Shown piece after piece: positions 1 through 8,192 of a stretch of 64,000 nucleotides of DNA. The stretch is from the NCBI GenBank assembly GCA_964522515.1, contig CAZFWC010000001.1, forward strand, positions 26,835-90,834, given 5' to 3'. The notes under the pieces were generated by a model that saw nothing but the letters and a program-made list of their open reading frames with translations, did not search any database and was not told the origin of the DNA. The position numbers were made by a program, and so were the translations under genes. Source of the DNA: CAYNCE01 sp964522515 (GTDB taxonomy: Bacteria > Patescibacteriota > Patescibacteriia > UBA2196). The first letter of the stretch is position 1, and each line of letters starts with the position of its first letter.

Positions 1-627
1 TTTGTCCAAAGCTTGGGCAGTAAAAATTATTTTGTCTGTGTCTTTTAAATTTAATTTATTTTTAATATTTTCAGTATTTAAATTTGGTTTGAATTTTTCA
101 ATATCAACACCGTTTGGTACAACTTTAAATTTTTCAGAATATTTAAAATAATATTTTTTGATTTTTGAATGACGCGCGTAATCATCTGATAAAACAAAAA
201 CTTGGTCAACTGTTTTAAATAAAAACGGTGCAATAATTTTTTGGTGTAAATTATTAACAAATTTTGTAATTCCCTTGCCAACCATATCCATTTGATAATG
301 AAAAATAATTTTTGGACATTTTTTTCTTTTAATTTTTTTTAAAAACCACAAAAATTCTGCAACACCAAAATACGGATAATACAAATGAACTACATCAAAA
401 TTTTTAACTAATTTCATAATTTGTGGCGCAAAATCTGCATAACCAAAAGAAAATAATGGTTTAAATAATTTTATTTTAAAATTTCCTTGTTTATAATCAA
501 TTTTTCTGTCAGCTAAAAATACTGTCACATTATGTGACTTTCCAATTTCATTTGCAGTGTAAAAACACGCTGTCCCCATTCCGCTTGAAAGTGGAGGAAA
601 CACTGGACTAATGTAAGCGATTTTCAT
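1..627 (-). CDS. Glycosyltransferase family 4, N-terminal part (runs off the window)
   Basis: The gene starts at ATG 627 and is open to base 1 (209 codons visible). The visible part has the GT-B N-terminal fold pattern of family 4: an opening MKIAYISPVFPPLSSGMG stretch, a DVVHLYYPYFG strand, and a VVPNGVDIEKFKP linker (about residues 175-188) typical of the point where the nucleotide-sugar domain begins. The C-terminal donor-binding domain with the EX7E motif lies outside the window. It is the most downstream visible gene of a leftward polysaccharide cluster, separated from the radical SAM gene by an R1 palindrome. The sugar specificity cannot be read from sequence. Confidence 0.85.
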   Translation of the reverse strand, partial: MKIAYISPVFPPLSSGMGTACFYTANEIGKSHNVTVFLADRKIDYKQGNFKIKLFKPLFSFGYADFAPQIMKLVKNFDVVHLYYPYFGVAEFLWFLKKIKRKKCPKIIFHYQMDMVGKGITKFVNNLHQKIIAPFLFKTVDQVFVLSDDYARHSKIKKYYFKYSEKFKVVPNGVDIEKFKPNLNTENIKNKLNLKDTDKIIFTAQALDK

Positions 628-638
628 ATTGATTTTTT

Positions 639-803
639 CCGCCTTCGCCCCTAATCCCGAGTACTCGGGACTACTGGACTATGGCGGATAAATTTCTAGT
701 TCAGTTTTAAATTTTTTTTAATTTAAAAAAATTTAAAACTGCATTAAGAGCCTGCCCGCCGTAGCTAGGATTTTTTAGAGTTGAGGCGAAGGAGGGTTAG
801 GCG
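639..803. repeat. R1 long palindromic repeat, copy between radical SAM and GT4 genes
   Basis: Imperfect inverted repeat. The left arm has CCGCCTTCGCCCCTAATCCC, an internal CCCGAGTACTCGGGA hairpin and a TGGCGGAT block. The right arm has GCCTGCCCGCCGTAGC and then GCGAAGGAGGGTTAGGCG. The centre is AT-rich and itself self-complementary. The right end stops three bases from the radical SAM stop codon; the left end puts GCGAAGGCGG about 12 bases before the GT4 start. Confidence 0.85.
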
Positions 804-806
804 AAT

Positions 807-1934
807 TTACCGAAAAATTCCACAACATCTTGAACAAATTGGTAATAATTTTTTATTTATTGAATCACGAAATAATTTTAATTTTTTCCCTTGCCAAATT
901 TGTTTTATTGTTTGTGAATTAAGATTACCAATTATATAATCTGGATAATCTGCGCAAATAACAACATCACCATTATGACGAATATCGATTTCTCTGTTAA
1001 CAGCGCCACATTTTTTATAATTAAATAATTCTTGATGATTTTGATAATATTTTGCAATATTTTTAGTTTTTAAATTAGGAAAAATCAAAATTGGTTTTTT
1101 GTAGAGTTTATTTTTTCTTATTTTTTTAATTAAATTTTGAATTTTTTCAGCATCTTGCGCAATTTGTTCATTTTGAAAACCTTGCCAACTAGTCGCTGAA
1201 ATATTAAATTCATTTTGCATTCTTTTTTCATATCTTTTTCCTGTTTCTTCATTAGTGAACCAACCCAACTGTAAAATACTCATATCAATCGCAGGATTTT
1301 TTTCAATTTCTTGCAGTAAATTTTCAACATTATTTATGTTATTTTTATTTAAAGTGATAATTGTTTTGATTAATGGTTTGTATTTGTAATTTTTACTTTT
1401 TTCATAAATTAAATTTAATCCAGACATTACTTTTCCAAAAGTGCCAGGAACTTGAACAATAAAATCGTGAATTTCTTTTGTGCCAATTAATGAAACATCA
1501 ATTGAATCAACTTTATTTTTTAAAATATCATCTGAATATTTTTCAAGCAAAACACCATTTGTATTAATTGTGCAAATTAATTTTTTAGTTTTTAAATATT
1601 TAATAAATTCTGCAAAATCAGGATGCAAAATTGGTTCTCCTCCCCAAATATAAATTTCTGGATTGTATTTCGCGCACTCGTCAATTAATTGTTTTAATTT
1701 TTTAATATTTAAAAAATTTTTAATTTGATCTGATTTTGAAGTGCCTTTTTGCCCCCACTGTCCGCACATTTTACATCTTAAATTGCATCCATAAAAAAGA
1801 AAAAAACGAACTAATTTTGGAAACGAATTAGTTTTAAAAAATTTTTTATTTAGCCAGTGAGATATTTTGGTTAATGTAATTTTGCGGTATTTTATAGCTA
1901 GTTTGAGTAAGTTTATGTTTTGGTTTAAGTTCAT
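807..1934 (-). CDS. Radical SAM protein with C-terminal SPASM-type cluster domain
   Basis: 375 residues. The radical SAM cluster motif CNLRCKMC (Cys50, 54, 57) follows a short basic N-terminus, and GGEP (about residue 107) is the usual second motif. The C-terminal region has Cys309, Cys327, Cys367 and Cys370/371 with HNGDVVICADYPDYIIGN, the pattern of SPASM domains that bind auxiliary Fe-S clusters. Family members modify peptides or act in sugar and polysaccharide tailoring. The glycosyltransferase neighbourhood favours modification of a surface glycan or its carrier, but the substrate is unknown. The start ATG 1934 lies just beside the R6 GATTAGT repeat. Confidence 0.8.
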   Translation of the reverse strand: MNLNQNINLLKLAIKYRKITLTKISHWLNKKFFKTNSFPKLVRFFLFYGCNLRCKMCGQWGQKGTSKSDQIKNFLNIKKLKQLIDECAKYNPEIYIWGGEPILHPDFAEFIKYLKTKKLICTINTNGVLLEKYSDDILKNKVDSIDVSLIGTKEIHDFIVQVPGTFGKVMSGLNLIYEKSKNYKYKPLIKTIITLNKNNINNVENLLQEIEKNPAIDMSILQLGWFTNEETGKRYEKRMQNEFNISATSWQGFQNEQIAQDAEKIQNLIKKIRKNKLYKKPILIFPNLKTKNIAKYYQNHQELFNYKKCGAVNREIDIRHNGDVVICADYPDYIIGNLNSQTIKQIWQGKKLKLFRDSINKKLLPICSRCCGIFR

Positions 1935-1937
1935 AAA

Positions 1938-2000
1938 AAGTGATTAGTGATTAGTGATTAGTGATTAGATATTTTTATCCTGCTCACTGCTCACTATTCA
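1938..2000. repeat. R6 short tandem/inverted repeat (GATTAGT and GCTCACT units)
   Basis: Four consecutive GTGATTA units are followed by CTGCTCACTGCTCACTATTCAC. The right side reads into the GT2 gene at 1994: on the minus strand its last codons and stop (AAA AGT GAA TAG) are part of the repeat. Similar units are translated inside ychF near 43940-43975. Confidence 0.7.
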
Positions 2001-2809
2001 CTTTTAATATTTATCCATACAAACAAATTATAAATCCACTTACTTGGCAGTAGCAAAAGTAGAAATTCTATAAGCAATCTAATTTCTGCAAACACTGTCC
2101 AGTGTTTTTTAAATCGAAAATATTTTTGTTTAATTTTTATTGTGTCTTTAAGTTGTTTTTTTAATTCGTATTTTTTAGAACCCGCGGAATGCATTCTGTA
2201 TTTTAATAAGGGCTGTTGTAAATTATATAATTTCTTATTTTTTAAAATTAATTGACAAAATAAATCGTAATCTGAAATTTTATCAAATTCTTTTTTATAA
2301 AATCCAATTTCTTGAAAATCTTTTTTATAAAACATTATGCTTGGATGAGCAACAACATTTCTAATCCGCATCTTTTGGCTAATTTCAGCTGAATTTTCTG
2401 GATATTTTCGTGTTCCAATTATTTTATCATTTTCATTAATAATTGTTAAATTTGAACCAACTAAATTAATTTCAGGATTAGAAATTAAAAAATCCAACTG
2501 TTTGGACAATCTGTTTGGTTCAGAAATATCATCTGCGTCCATTCTAGCAATAATTTCACTTTGAGCTAATTTAATTCCTTTGTTTAATTGTTCTGCAAAA
2601 TTTGTTCTAGATGAATTTAAAAAATATTTAATTCTAGAATCATTAAAATTATTTATAATATTTTTTTGAGTATTTTCACTTGGATCTTCAATAATAATTA
2701 ATTCAAAATTTTTATAATCCTGATTTAAAATACTTTTGGTTGCTTGCTCAAAATATTTTTGTTTTGTATTCCAAACAGGCATTATTACTGAAATTAATTT
2801 ATTTGTCAT
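1994..2809 (-). CDS. Glycosyltransferase family 2
   Basis: 271 residues. The GT-A N-terminal domain opens with ISVIMPVWNT; the metal/nucleotide-binding DADD is at residues 91-94 (IARMDADDISEPNR), and an acceptor-side SDYDLFCQL motif follows. A hydrophobic C-terminus (LLIEFLLLLLPSKWIYNLF) suggests membrane association. It overlaps the upstream DUF2304 gene by 11 bases, so the two are probably translated together. The last residues (KSE) and stop codon come from the R6 repeat, so the C-terminus has probably been redefined by repeat insertion. Confidence 0.85.
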   Translation of the reverse strand: MTNKLISVIMPVWNTKQKYFEQATKSILNQDYKNFELIIIEDPSENTQKNIINNFNDSRIKYFLNSSRTNFAEQLNKGIKLAQSEIIARMDADDISEPNRLSKQLDFLISNPEINLVGSNLTIINENDKIIGTRKYPENSAEISQKMRIRNVVAHPSIMFYKKDFQEIGFYKKEFDKISDYDLFCQLILKNKKLYNLQQPLLKYRMHSAGSKKYELKKQLKDTIKIKQKYFRFKKHWTVFAEIRLLIEFLLLLLPSKWIYNLFVWINIKSE

Positions 2810-3137
2810 ATTTTTTTATTTTTTCTAACGCGTCTTTTCTCACGATTTTAGTAATATTTTTTTCAATGTTTTCTAATTTAAGTCTAATTTTAAAAATTAA
2901 ATAAAATAAAATAATAATTCCAATGTAAAGCAAAATATCAATTCCAGAACTTGAAAATCCAAAATTTATTGCTAATTTATCAATCCACTTTAAAGATGAA
3001 ATTGCAACTGCGGAAAATATCCAAAAAATAAACCAAAATATAAATTCATTTTTTGAAATCTGTTGTTTTTGTTTTTGCAATAATAATCTTATGATAAAAT
3101 ATAAAATTATTATTAAAGCAATAATTTGTTGAAGCAT
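2799..3137 (-). CDS. DUF2304 family small membrane protein
   Basis: 112 residues with three predicted membrane segments (about 2-18, 30-48, 65-84) and a lysine-rich tail. The length, the topology and the position directly before a GT2 gene match the DUF2304 family, whose members are commonly encoded beside dolichol-phosphate-mannose-synthase-like GT2 enzymes. The biochemical role is unknown; a membrane partner for lipid-linked sugar transfer is the likely guess. Confidence 0.7.
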   Translation of the reverse strand: MLQQIIALIIILYFIIRLLLQKQKQQISKNEFIFWFIFWIFSAVAISSLKWIDKLAINFGFSSSGIDILLYIGIIILFYLIFKIRLKLENIEKNITKIVRKDALEKIKKYDK

Positions 3138-3161
3138 ATATTTTTAAAATAATGTCATTCT

Positions 3162-3236
3162 GAGCGAAGCGAAGAATCTATTTTAATAAACCAGATCCTT
3201 CACTCCCAAAAAAGCTGTTCAGGATGACAACTTTGA
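3162..3236. repeat. R2 GTCAT-type palindromic repeat, copy 1
   Basis: Begins ATGTCATTCTGAGCGAAGCG and ends TGTTCAGGATGACAAC, so its outer ends are inverted (GTCATTCTGA / TCAGGATGAC). The right end encodes the last codons and TGA stop of the GT2 gene at 3219. Confidence 0.75.
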
Positions 3237-3887
3237 CAAACATATTTCCTTAAGTATTTTAAAACCAGAGCCAACTCCTTGTCCAAATTCATTATAAATT
3301 ACTGTTACTGGAACTTCTTTAAATCTTAAATTATTTTTTTTGATTTGCGAAATTATTTCTGTGTTGTGAGACATTCTGTCTTGAAAAATTTTTATTTTTT
3401 GCCCAGCTTTATTTGATAAAACACGATAACCACAGTGAGCGTCTGTTAATTTAATTCCTGTGATTAATCTATTTATCACACGACTTACAGGATGTATAAT
3501 TTTTCTTTTTGCAAATGGCATTTTTTTATTTTTTTGTAAAAAACGCGAACCTAAAATAATATCAACTTCATTATTTAATAAAGAAACTAAAGTTTGTTGA
3601 ATTTCATTTACAAGATACTGTCCGTCTGCGTCAAAGTGGACAATAATTTCAGCATTATTTTTAAGAGCAAAATCTGTGCCTGTTTGAAGAGCCGCGCCTT
3701 GCCCTCTGTTAATTTCGTGTTTTAAAACAGTGATTGGAAATTGTTTTAAAATTTCAAAAGTATTATCTGTTGAACAGTCGTCAACAACCACAATTTGATA
3801 ATTGTGTTCTAACAAATTTTTAATCACTTGCGCAATATTTTTTTCTTCATTAAAAGCTGGGATAATAATGAAAATGTTTTGGTTCAT
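3219..3887 (-). CDS. Glycosyltransferase family 2, DPM1/DPG synthase-like
   Basis: 222 residues from ATG 3887. FIIIPAFNEEKNI opens the GT-A fold; VVDDCSTDNT and HFDADGQY (residues 84-91) are the classic DxD-type motifs of polyprenyl-phosphate mannosyl/glucosyl transferases. An upstream in-frame ATG at 3968 would add 27 residues encoded by repeat R2, which is not credible, so the inner start is used. The last codons (TTG TCA TCC TGA) are the end of another R2 copy. Probable role: transfer of a sugar to a polyprenyl phosphate for glycan assembly. Confidence 0.85.
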   Translation of the reverse strand: MNQNIFIIIPAFNEEKNIAQVIKNLLEHNYQIVVVDDCSTDNTFEILKQFPITVLKHEINRGQGAALQTGTDFALKNNAEIIVHFDADGQYLVNEIQQTLVSLLNNEVDIILGSRFLQKNKKMPFAKRKIIHPVSRVINRLITGIKLTDAHCGYRVLSNKAGQKIKIFQDRMSHNTEIISQIKKNNLRFKEVPVTVIYNEFGQGVGSGFKILKEICLSKLSS

Positions 3888-3895
3888 TTTGATCT

Positions 3896-3998
3896 GGATG
3901 TCATCCCGAGCTTTGGTAGGATTTTTTAGGATTGGGTCAATGCAACGGGATCCCATCACTTCTAGCAAATTCTAAAGGTCGTTCGGGATGACAACGGG
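3896..3998. repeat. R2 GTCAT-type palindromic repeat, copy 2
   Basis: Runs from ATGTCATCCCGAGCTTTGG to GTTCGGGATGACAAC, with an internal TTTTTTAGGATTGGGTCA module also seen in R1 and at 17900. The terminal inverted repeats are GTCATCCCGA / TCGGGATGAC. The right end is translated as the C-terminus VVIPNDL of the gene at 3972. Confidence 0.8.
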
Positions 3999-4769
3999 TG
4001 AATAAATATTATTTGAGTAAGTTGTAATTTGTTCATTAAACAAAAAATCAAAACCAGTAGCAAAAGCATTTTCTAAAAGTTTTATTTTTTGATTAACTTG
4101 ATTTTCATTTGGAATAAATTCAATTTCAAAACTAGCATTTGCTTTTTCATTTAATTTTAATTCATCTAAATTCCAAGTAATTAATCTTGTTTTCTTATCA
4201 AAATTTAAAGTTTTGCCTTTGTTAACTGCGATTTTATTAGTGTAATTAATATTTGTTGGCAGTTTAGCTTGGATTTTAATATTTTTAATTGCGCGTGGTG
4301 AGCTACTTAATTCCCAAACAATTCGCGCGGAAGTTGTTGCATTAACTTTAGGAGGCCAAGCTCCAATTCCAAGTTGTTCACTTTCTTTTGTGTAGTAAAT
4401 TAATTGATTATTAAAAATTAAATTTGCTGGCACAGTATCATTTTTTACTTCTTGCTTGTCTGTTTCACCGCTAACTTTTTGATGAGTAATTTTTAATTCA
4501 AAAGTTTCAATTGGGAATTTTTGAGTTAATAAAAAAATATTAATTAAAATTAAAAGAATAATTAGAAAAATTAAAATCAAATCAATAATTAAATGTTTTT
4601 TTGACTCTTTATAAAATTTATCAAATCGTTTGAGCAAAGGATTTGTAAAAATATTTAAAGTGCGAATATAAATTGGATATTTTTTTGTGTTTTCTAAATT
4701 CAAATCTTGTTTAGAGATTATTTTTTCGTCTTGTGAAACATCTTGAATTTTATTTTTTTGATTATTCAT
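3972..4769 (-). CDS. Single-pass membrane protein of unknown function with an extracellular beta-rich domain
   Basis: 265 residues: a polar N-terminus of about 58 residues, one strong membrane helix (about 60-81) and a Thr/Asn-rich beta-type ectodomain. The ectodomain contains WELSSSPRAIKNIKIQAKLP and LITWNLDELKLNEKANASFEIEF, reminiscent of the DUF11/conserved-repeat beta-sandwich seen in surface proteins. No catalytic motif is visible. The final seven residues (VVIPNDL) and stop are translated from repeat R2. It sits between secreted-protein and glycosyltransferase genes, so a cell-surface location is likely. Confidence 0.6.
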   Translation of the reverse strand: MNNQKNKIQDVSQDEKIISKQDLNLENTKKYPIYIRTLNIFTNPLLKRFDKFYKESKKHLIIDLILIFLIILLILINIFLLTQKFPIETFELKITHQKVSGETDKQEVKNDTVPANLIFNNQLIYYTKESEQLGIGAWPPKVNATTSARIVWELSSSPRAIKNIKIQAKLPTNINYTNKIAVNKGKTLNFDKKTRLITWNLDELKLNEKANASFEIEFIPNENQVNQKIKLLENAFATGFDFLFNEQITTYSNNIYSPVVIPNDL

Positions 4770-4782
4770 ATTTTTAAAAATT

Positions 4783-4868
4783 AATTAAGCACGCGAATTA
4801 CCAGAATAAACCAGAATTTTAATTCGTGTAAATTTTAGGTAATTCTGGTAATTCGTGTTCTATTCTAT
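4783..4868. repeat. R7 palindrome (GCGAATTnCCAGAA type), copy 1
   Basis: Reads AGCACGCGAATTACCAGAAT through GGTAATTCTGGTAATTCGTG. The ends are inverted copies with an AT-rich centre. A second copy lies at 18422-18541. It fills most of the gap between the genes at 4943 and 4769. Confidence 0.75.
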
Positions 4869-4942
4869 TTAAAAAAACAATTTCCTCTCTTCTAAAAAAT
4901 TTTAAAAGTCATTCAACATGACAATAAAAAATACTGACAATC

Positions 4943-7060
4943 TTAATAAGCTAAAATCTCAACTTCCTCATCTTGATCAATATCAAATGCGCTTACTTTA
5001 GCGCCGTTGCGAGAATCTGGATCAAAAGCAAAAAACCCAGGATCAACTAAATGACCAATTTTATCATAAATCCTAATGTGCGGACCGCCAGTTAAACCTG
5101 CTCCTGTAATTATCTCATCTTTTCCATCATTATTCAAATCTAGGCAAGCAACATTTACGCCACCTCTGAATTTTAAATCATAAGAAAAAAATCCAGGATC
5201 AAATAAATGTCCGTCAGATCTGAAAATTCTAATGTGTGGACCGCCACCAAAACCAGCGCCAGTTACAATTTCTTTGTAACCATTTCCATTTAAATCACCT
5301 AAAGCCACATTTACTCCACCACGAAAATTTTTATTATAAGCAAACCAGCCTGTGTGAATTAAGTTTCCTTGATAATTAAAAATTCTAATTTGCGGTCCGC
5401 CACCTTGTTGCGTTCCAGTTACAATTTCTAATTTTTTATCATCTTGAATATTTCCAATTGCAATATTAATTCCTGAATTATATTTTTCTCCATAAGGATA
5501 AAAAGTTTTAACTAAATTATTTTGAGAATTAAAAATTTTAACTGAATTTGAATTTGCCACAATTGTTTCAAATTTTCCATCTTGGTCTAAATCAGAAATA
5601 TTAATTTGTGCGCCACCTTCAAATTTTGATAAGTAAGCAAAAAAACCAGATCTTTTATTGTTTCCGCGTTTATCAAAAATTCTTAAATAAGAACCATTTA
5701 TAAAAGTTGTATTTATTAAATTAAATTCTTCTTGATTGTTTTCCTGATTAATTAATTCTAATTTTTTTAATAAAATAATTCCGTCTTGTGCTGGTAAAAA
5801 AATTTGTTTAACCAATTCTCCGTTATTTATTTTTTTATCTTGCACCCCACGAATTTTTTCATAAACTGCATTGTTGTCTAAATTAATTATTTGATTTTGC
5901 TGTGTAGAATTAACTAAAGCAATTCCGTTTTCAAAATCACGACGCCAAATTCCTGATTCGTATTGAACACTAAATTTGTCTTGCCCGCCGTAGCCTTGGC
6001 GAAGGTGGGTCAGTAAATTTTGCGCGGAATTAATTGGTTGACCTAAATTAATATTGTATTCATCATACCACCAAAGTTGAGAGTGATCTTCTGTGCCAAA
6101 ATCAAACGCAAAATATCCATTTTCTAACAAACTTGAAGCTAAACCAAAACGCACTTTTTTAAAATTATTTTTATCACCAGTATTATTTGTATTTGGGTTT
6201 AAAATAATAATATGTGGTAAATAATTAATAGAATTATTTAAATTTTTATAATCATTCATTTGTCCAACCCAACTTCCTTGCCATTTGTCTGGCCAAGATT
6301 CATAAATTCTACCGTTAATAAAATTTTTTGTGTAACTTGAACTGTTAATTAAAATAATTTTATTATTTCCTAATTCTTTTCTAGTATTTTCTAATAATTT
6401 TTTCATTCCTTCTTGCCACTGGTTGTCAGTTAAATTTGTATTATTAATTTTATCTAAAACATTATCAAAAAAAACTCCATCCCAATTTCCAGTGTTAATT
6501 AATTCTTGTTTAACAAATTTGGGTAGCCAAGAATTAAATTCAGAATTCGTAACATTAAATGAATAATTTCCTGGCCAAATTGAGTGAATATTATTTTGTT
6601 TATCTTTTAACCACCAAGATGAATTAATTTGCGCATACATTTTATGCCACGGACCATTTGAGCTTTCTAAAATTTTATAATTTTGAATTGGAAATTCCAT
6701 TGAAGAAAGATAAGCAATAATTTTAATATTAGGATTAAGATTTTTTAATTCAGAAAAAATATTTAGGTTTGTGTCTTGAACTTGCATTCCTAAAATAACC
6801 ACATCCCATTTTGCTAATTTATTTATTTCAGAATTTGAAATTGGAGTTTTTAAATAATAATTTGCAAGTTTTGGGTAGCTGTTATAACTAGCTTGCGCTG
6901 GTTGTAAAAATAAAAAAAACGCTAAAAAAATTAACGCCAATAAAACAAAAAAAGCAACATTTTTAAAGTTATTTTTTAAATTTATAAATTTGCTCCAATT
7001 CTTTATAATATTGTTCAGAATTGTACAATTTAGCCACTTTTTGTTGAATTTCATATTCAT
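4943..7060 (-). CDS. Secreted glycosidase-like (GHL15-type) protein with C-terminal FG-GAP repeats
   Basis: 705 residues from ATG 7060 (ATG 7054 equally possible). A hydrophobic segment at about 35-53 and AQA at 55-57 form a signal peptide. The next part (YPKLANYYLKTPISNSEINKL, then WDGVFFDNVLDK and IILINSSSY) resembles the TIM-barrel putative glycosidase families (GHL15/DUF4015-like), with FFDN a plausible active-site strand. The C-terminal third has at least four FG-GAP/VCBS calcium-binding blades (DLDQDGKFE, DLNGNGYKE, DLNNDGKDE, DIDQDEEVE). Residues near 350 (RQGYGGQ) are a translated R1 fragment. The 5' end overlaps the upstream GT4 gene by 92 bases, which is unusual and makes the start uncertain. 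Confidence 0.7.
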   Translation of the reverse strand: MNMKFNKKWLNCTILNNIIKNWSKFINLKNNFKNVAFFVLLALIFLAFFLFLQPAQASYNSYPKLANYYLKTPISNSEINKLAKWDVVILGMQVQDTNLNIFSELKNLNPNIKIIAYLSSMEFPIQNYKILESSNGPWHKMYAQINSSWWLKDKQNNIHSIWPGNYSFNVTNSEFNSWLPKFVKQELINTGNWDGVFFDNVLDKINNTNLTDNQWQEGMKKLLENTRKELGNNKIILINSSSYTKNFINGRIYESWPDKWQGSWVGQMNDYKNLNNSINYLPHIIILNPNTNNTGDKNNFKKVRFGLASSLLENGYFAFDFGTEDHSQLWWYDEYNINLGQPINSAQNLLTHLRQGYGGQDKFSVQYESGIWRRDFENGIALVNSTQQNQIINLDNNAVYEKIRGVQDKKINNGELVKQIFLPAQDGIILLKKLELINQENNQEEFNLINTTFINGSYLRIFDKRGNNKRSGFFAYLSKFEGGAQINISDLDQDGKFETIVANSNSVKIFNSQNNLVKTFYPYGEKYNSGINIAIGNIQDDKKLEIVTGTQQGGGPQIRIFNYQGNLIHTGWFAYNKNFRGGVNVALGDLNGNGYKEIVTGAGFGGGPHIRIFRSDGHLFDPGFFSYDLKFRGGVNVACLDLNNDGKDEIITGAGLTGGPHIRIYDKIGHLVDPGFFAFDPDSRNGAKVSAFDIDQDEEVEILAY
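5981..6012. repeat. R1 fragment translated inside the FG-GAP protein
   Basis: TTGCCCGCCGTAGCCTTGGC followed by GAAGGTGGGTCA is an R1 right-arm fragment. It keeps the reading frame and encodes THLRQGYGGQ in the linker between the glycosidase-like domain and the C-terminal part. Confidence 0.8.
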
Positions 7061-8192
7061 TCATCTTAACATTTTTTTCGTTTTTTGTCAACCATTTAAT
7101 CTTACTAACTAAGTCTTGAATATCATTTGATTTAAATAAATATTTTTCTGGAACCAGCTCAGGTAAAGCTCCAATTTTACTTGCTAAAACAGTTTTGCCT
7201 AGCGCATAACTTTCTAAAACTGAAAGCCCAAAAGTTTCAGGAGCTAACGAAGGAACAATTACAAATTCTGAATTTTTAATTAAATTTTTAAGTTCAGCAT
7301 TATTTTTGTGCCCCAATAATTCAACATTCTTTAATGAATAATTAATAATGAACAGTGAATAATTATTTTTTTCTGGTCCTTCACCAACTATTTTTAATTT
7401 TATTTCTGGCAGTTGTTTTATTGCTTCTAATAAAATTTCCACACCTTTTTCATTTGATAATCTTCCAAAATATAAAATATATTTTTCTTTCTTGTGTTCA
7501 AGTGTTTTTGTGTTCAAGTGTTTTTGTGTAAAAACAAAATGCAATAAAATTTTTATTTTATTTTTATCAAATCCAGCTTGAATTAATTTATCAGCTACAA
7601 ATTTACTTGGCGCAATAAATATATCAATATTTTTTTCATAAACTTTTAAAATTTTATGGTGCAAATACATTTCAACAACACTAATCAAAGACTGAACACT
7701 AGAATTGTTCACACATTTATCTTTTAAACATTTATAATATTTACTGCCGCAAATTTTTTCATAAAGTTTATTGTTTAAAAATAAATTATAATTTGGTGAA
7801 ATCAAAGAATAATCGTGAACTGTCATTATAATTGGAATATTTTGTTTTTTAAAAATTGGTAAAATAGAAGGTGAAATTTGATGATAAATATTATTTAAAT
7901 GCGCAACATCAATTTTATTTTCAACTAATATTTTTTTAATTTTTCTTCTAGCTTCAAAAGACCACCAAAATCTAAAAACAATTTTAAAATTTTGAAAAAT
8001 ATTCCAGTTGGGTTTAGTTTTTATTTCAGAAATAAAATATTTACTAAATTTTGTTGCTAAATTTTTTTGATGTTGCATTGCAAAAGGAACAACTGTGTGT
8101 CCTTTATTTTCTAATAATTTTTTTAAATCAAAAAAGTAGCGTTCCGCGCCGCCTTTCAGAAAATAAAATTTGTTAATCAGTAAAATATTCAT
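6969..8192 (-). CDS. Glycosyltransferase family 4
   Basis: 407 residues. The GT-B N-terminal domain begins MNILLINKFYFLKGGAERYF. The C-terminal domain has ILYFGRLSNEKGVEILLEA and the EX7E motif PETFGLSVLE (Glu319, Glu327). The stop codon of the upstream GT2 gene overlaps its start by four bases (ATGA), showing translational coupling. Two stretches look repeat-derived: NYSLFIINYSLK (about residues 275-286), a translated AATTATTAAT-type repeat, and the doubled TTCAAGTGTTTTTGTG unit near 7500. Both lie in loops of the donor-binding domain. Confidence 0.85.
   Translation of the reverse strand: MNILLINKFYFLKGGAERYFFDLKKLLENKGHTVVPFAMQHQKNLATKFSKYFISEIKTKPNWNIFQNFKIVFRFWWSFEARRKIKKILVENKIDVAHLNNIYHQISPSILPIFKKQNIPIIMTVHDYSLISPNYNLFLNNKLYEKICGSKYYKCLKDKCVNNSSVQSLISVVEMYLHHKILKVYEKNIDIFIAPSKFVADKLIQAGFDKNKIKILLHFVFTQKHLNTKTLEHKKEKYILYFGRLSNEKGVEILLEAIKQLPEIKLKIVGEGPEKNNYSLFIINYSLKNVELLGHKNNAELKNLIKNSEFVIVPSLAPETFGLSVLESYALGKTVLASKIGALPELVPEKYLFKSNDIQDLVSKIKWLTKNEKNVKMNEYEIQQKVAKLYNSEQYYKELEQIYKFKK

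Noticed and set aside
639..803. Insertion sequence ends or MITE of a known transposon
   Set aside because: No transposase gene in the window and no evident target-site duplication; the mosaic palindrome structure fits REP/RPE-like repeats better.
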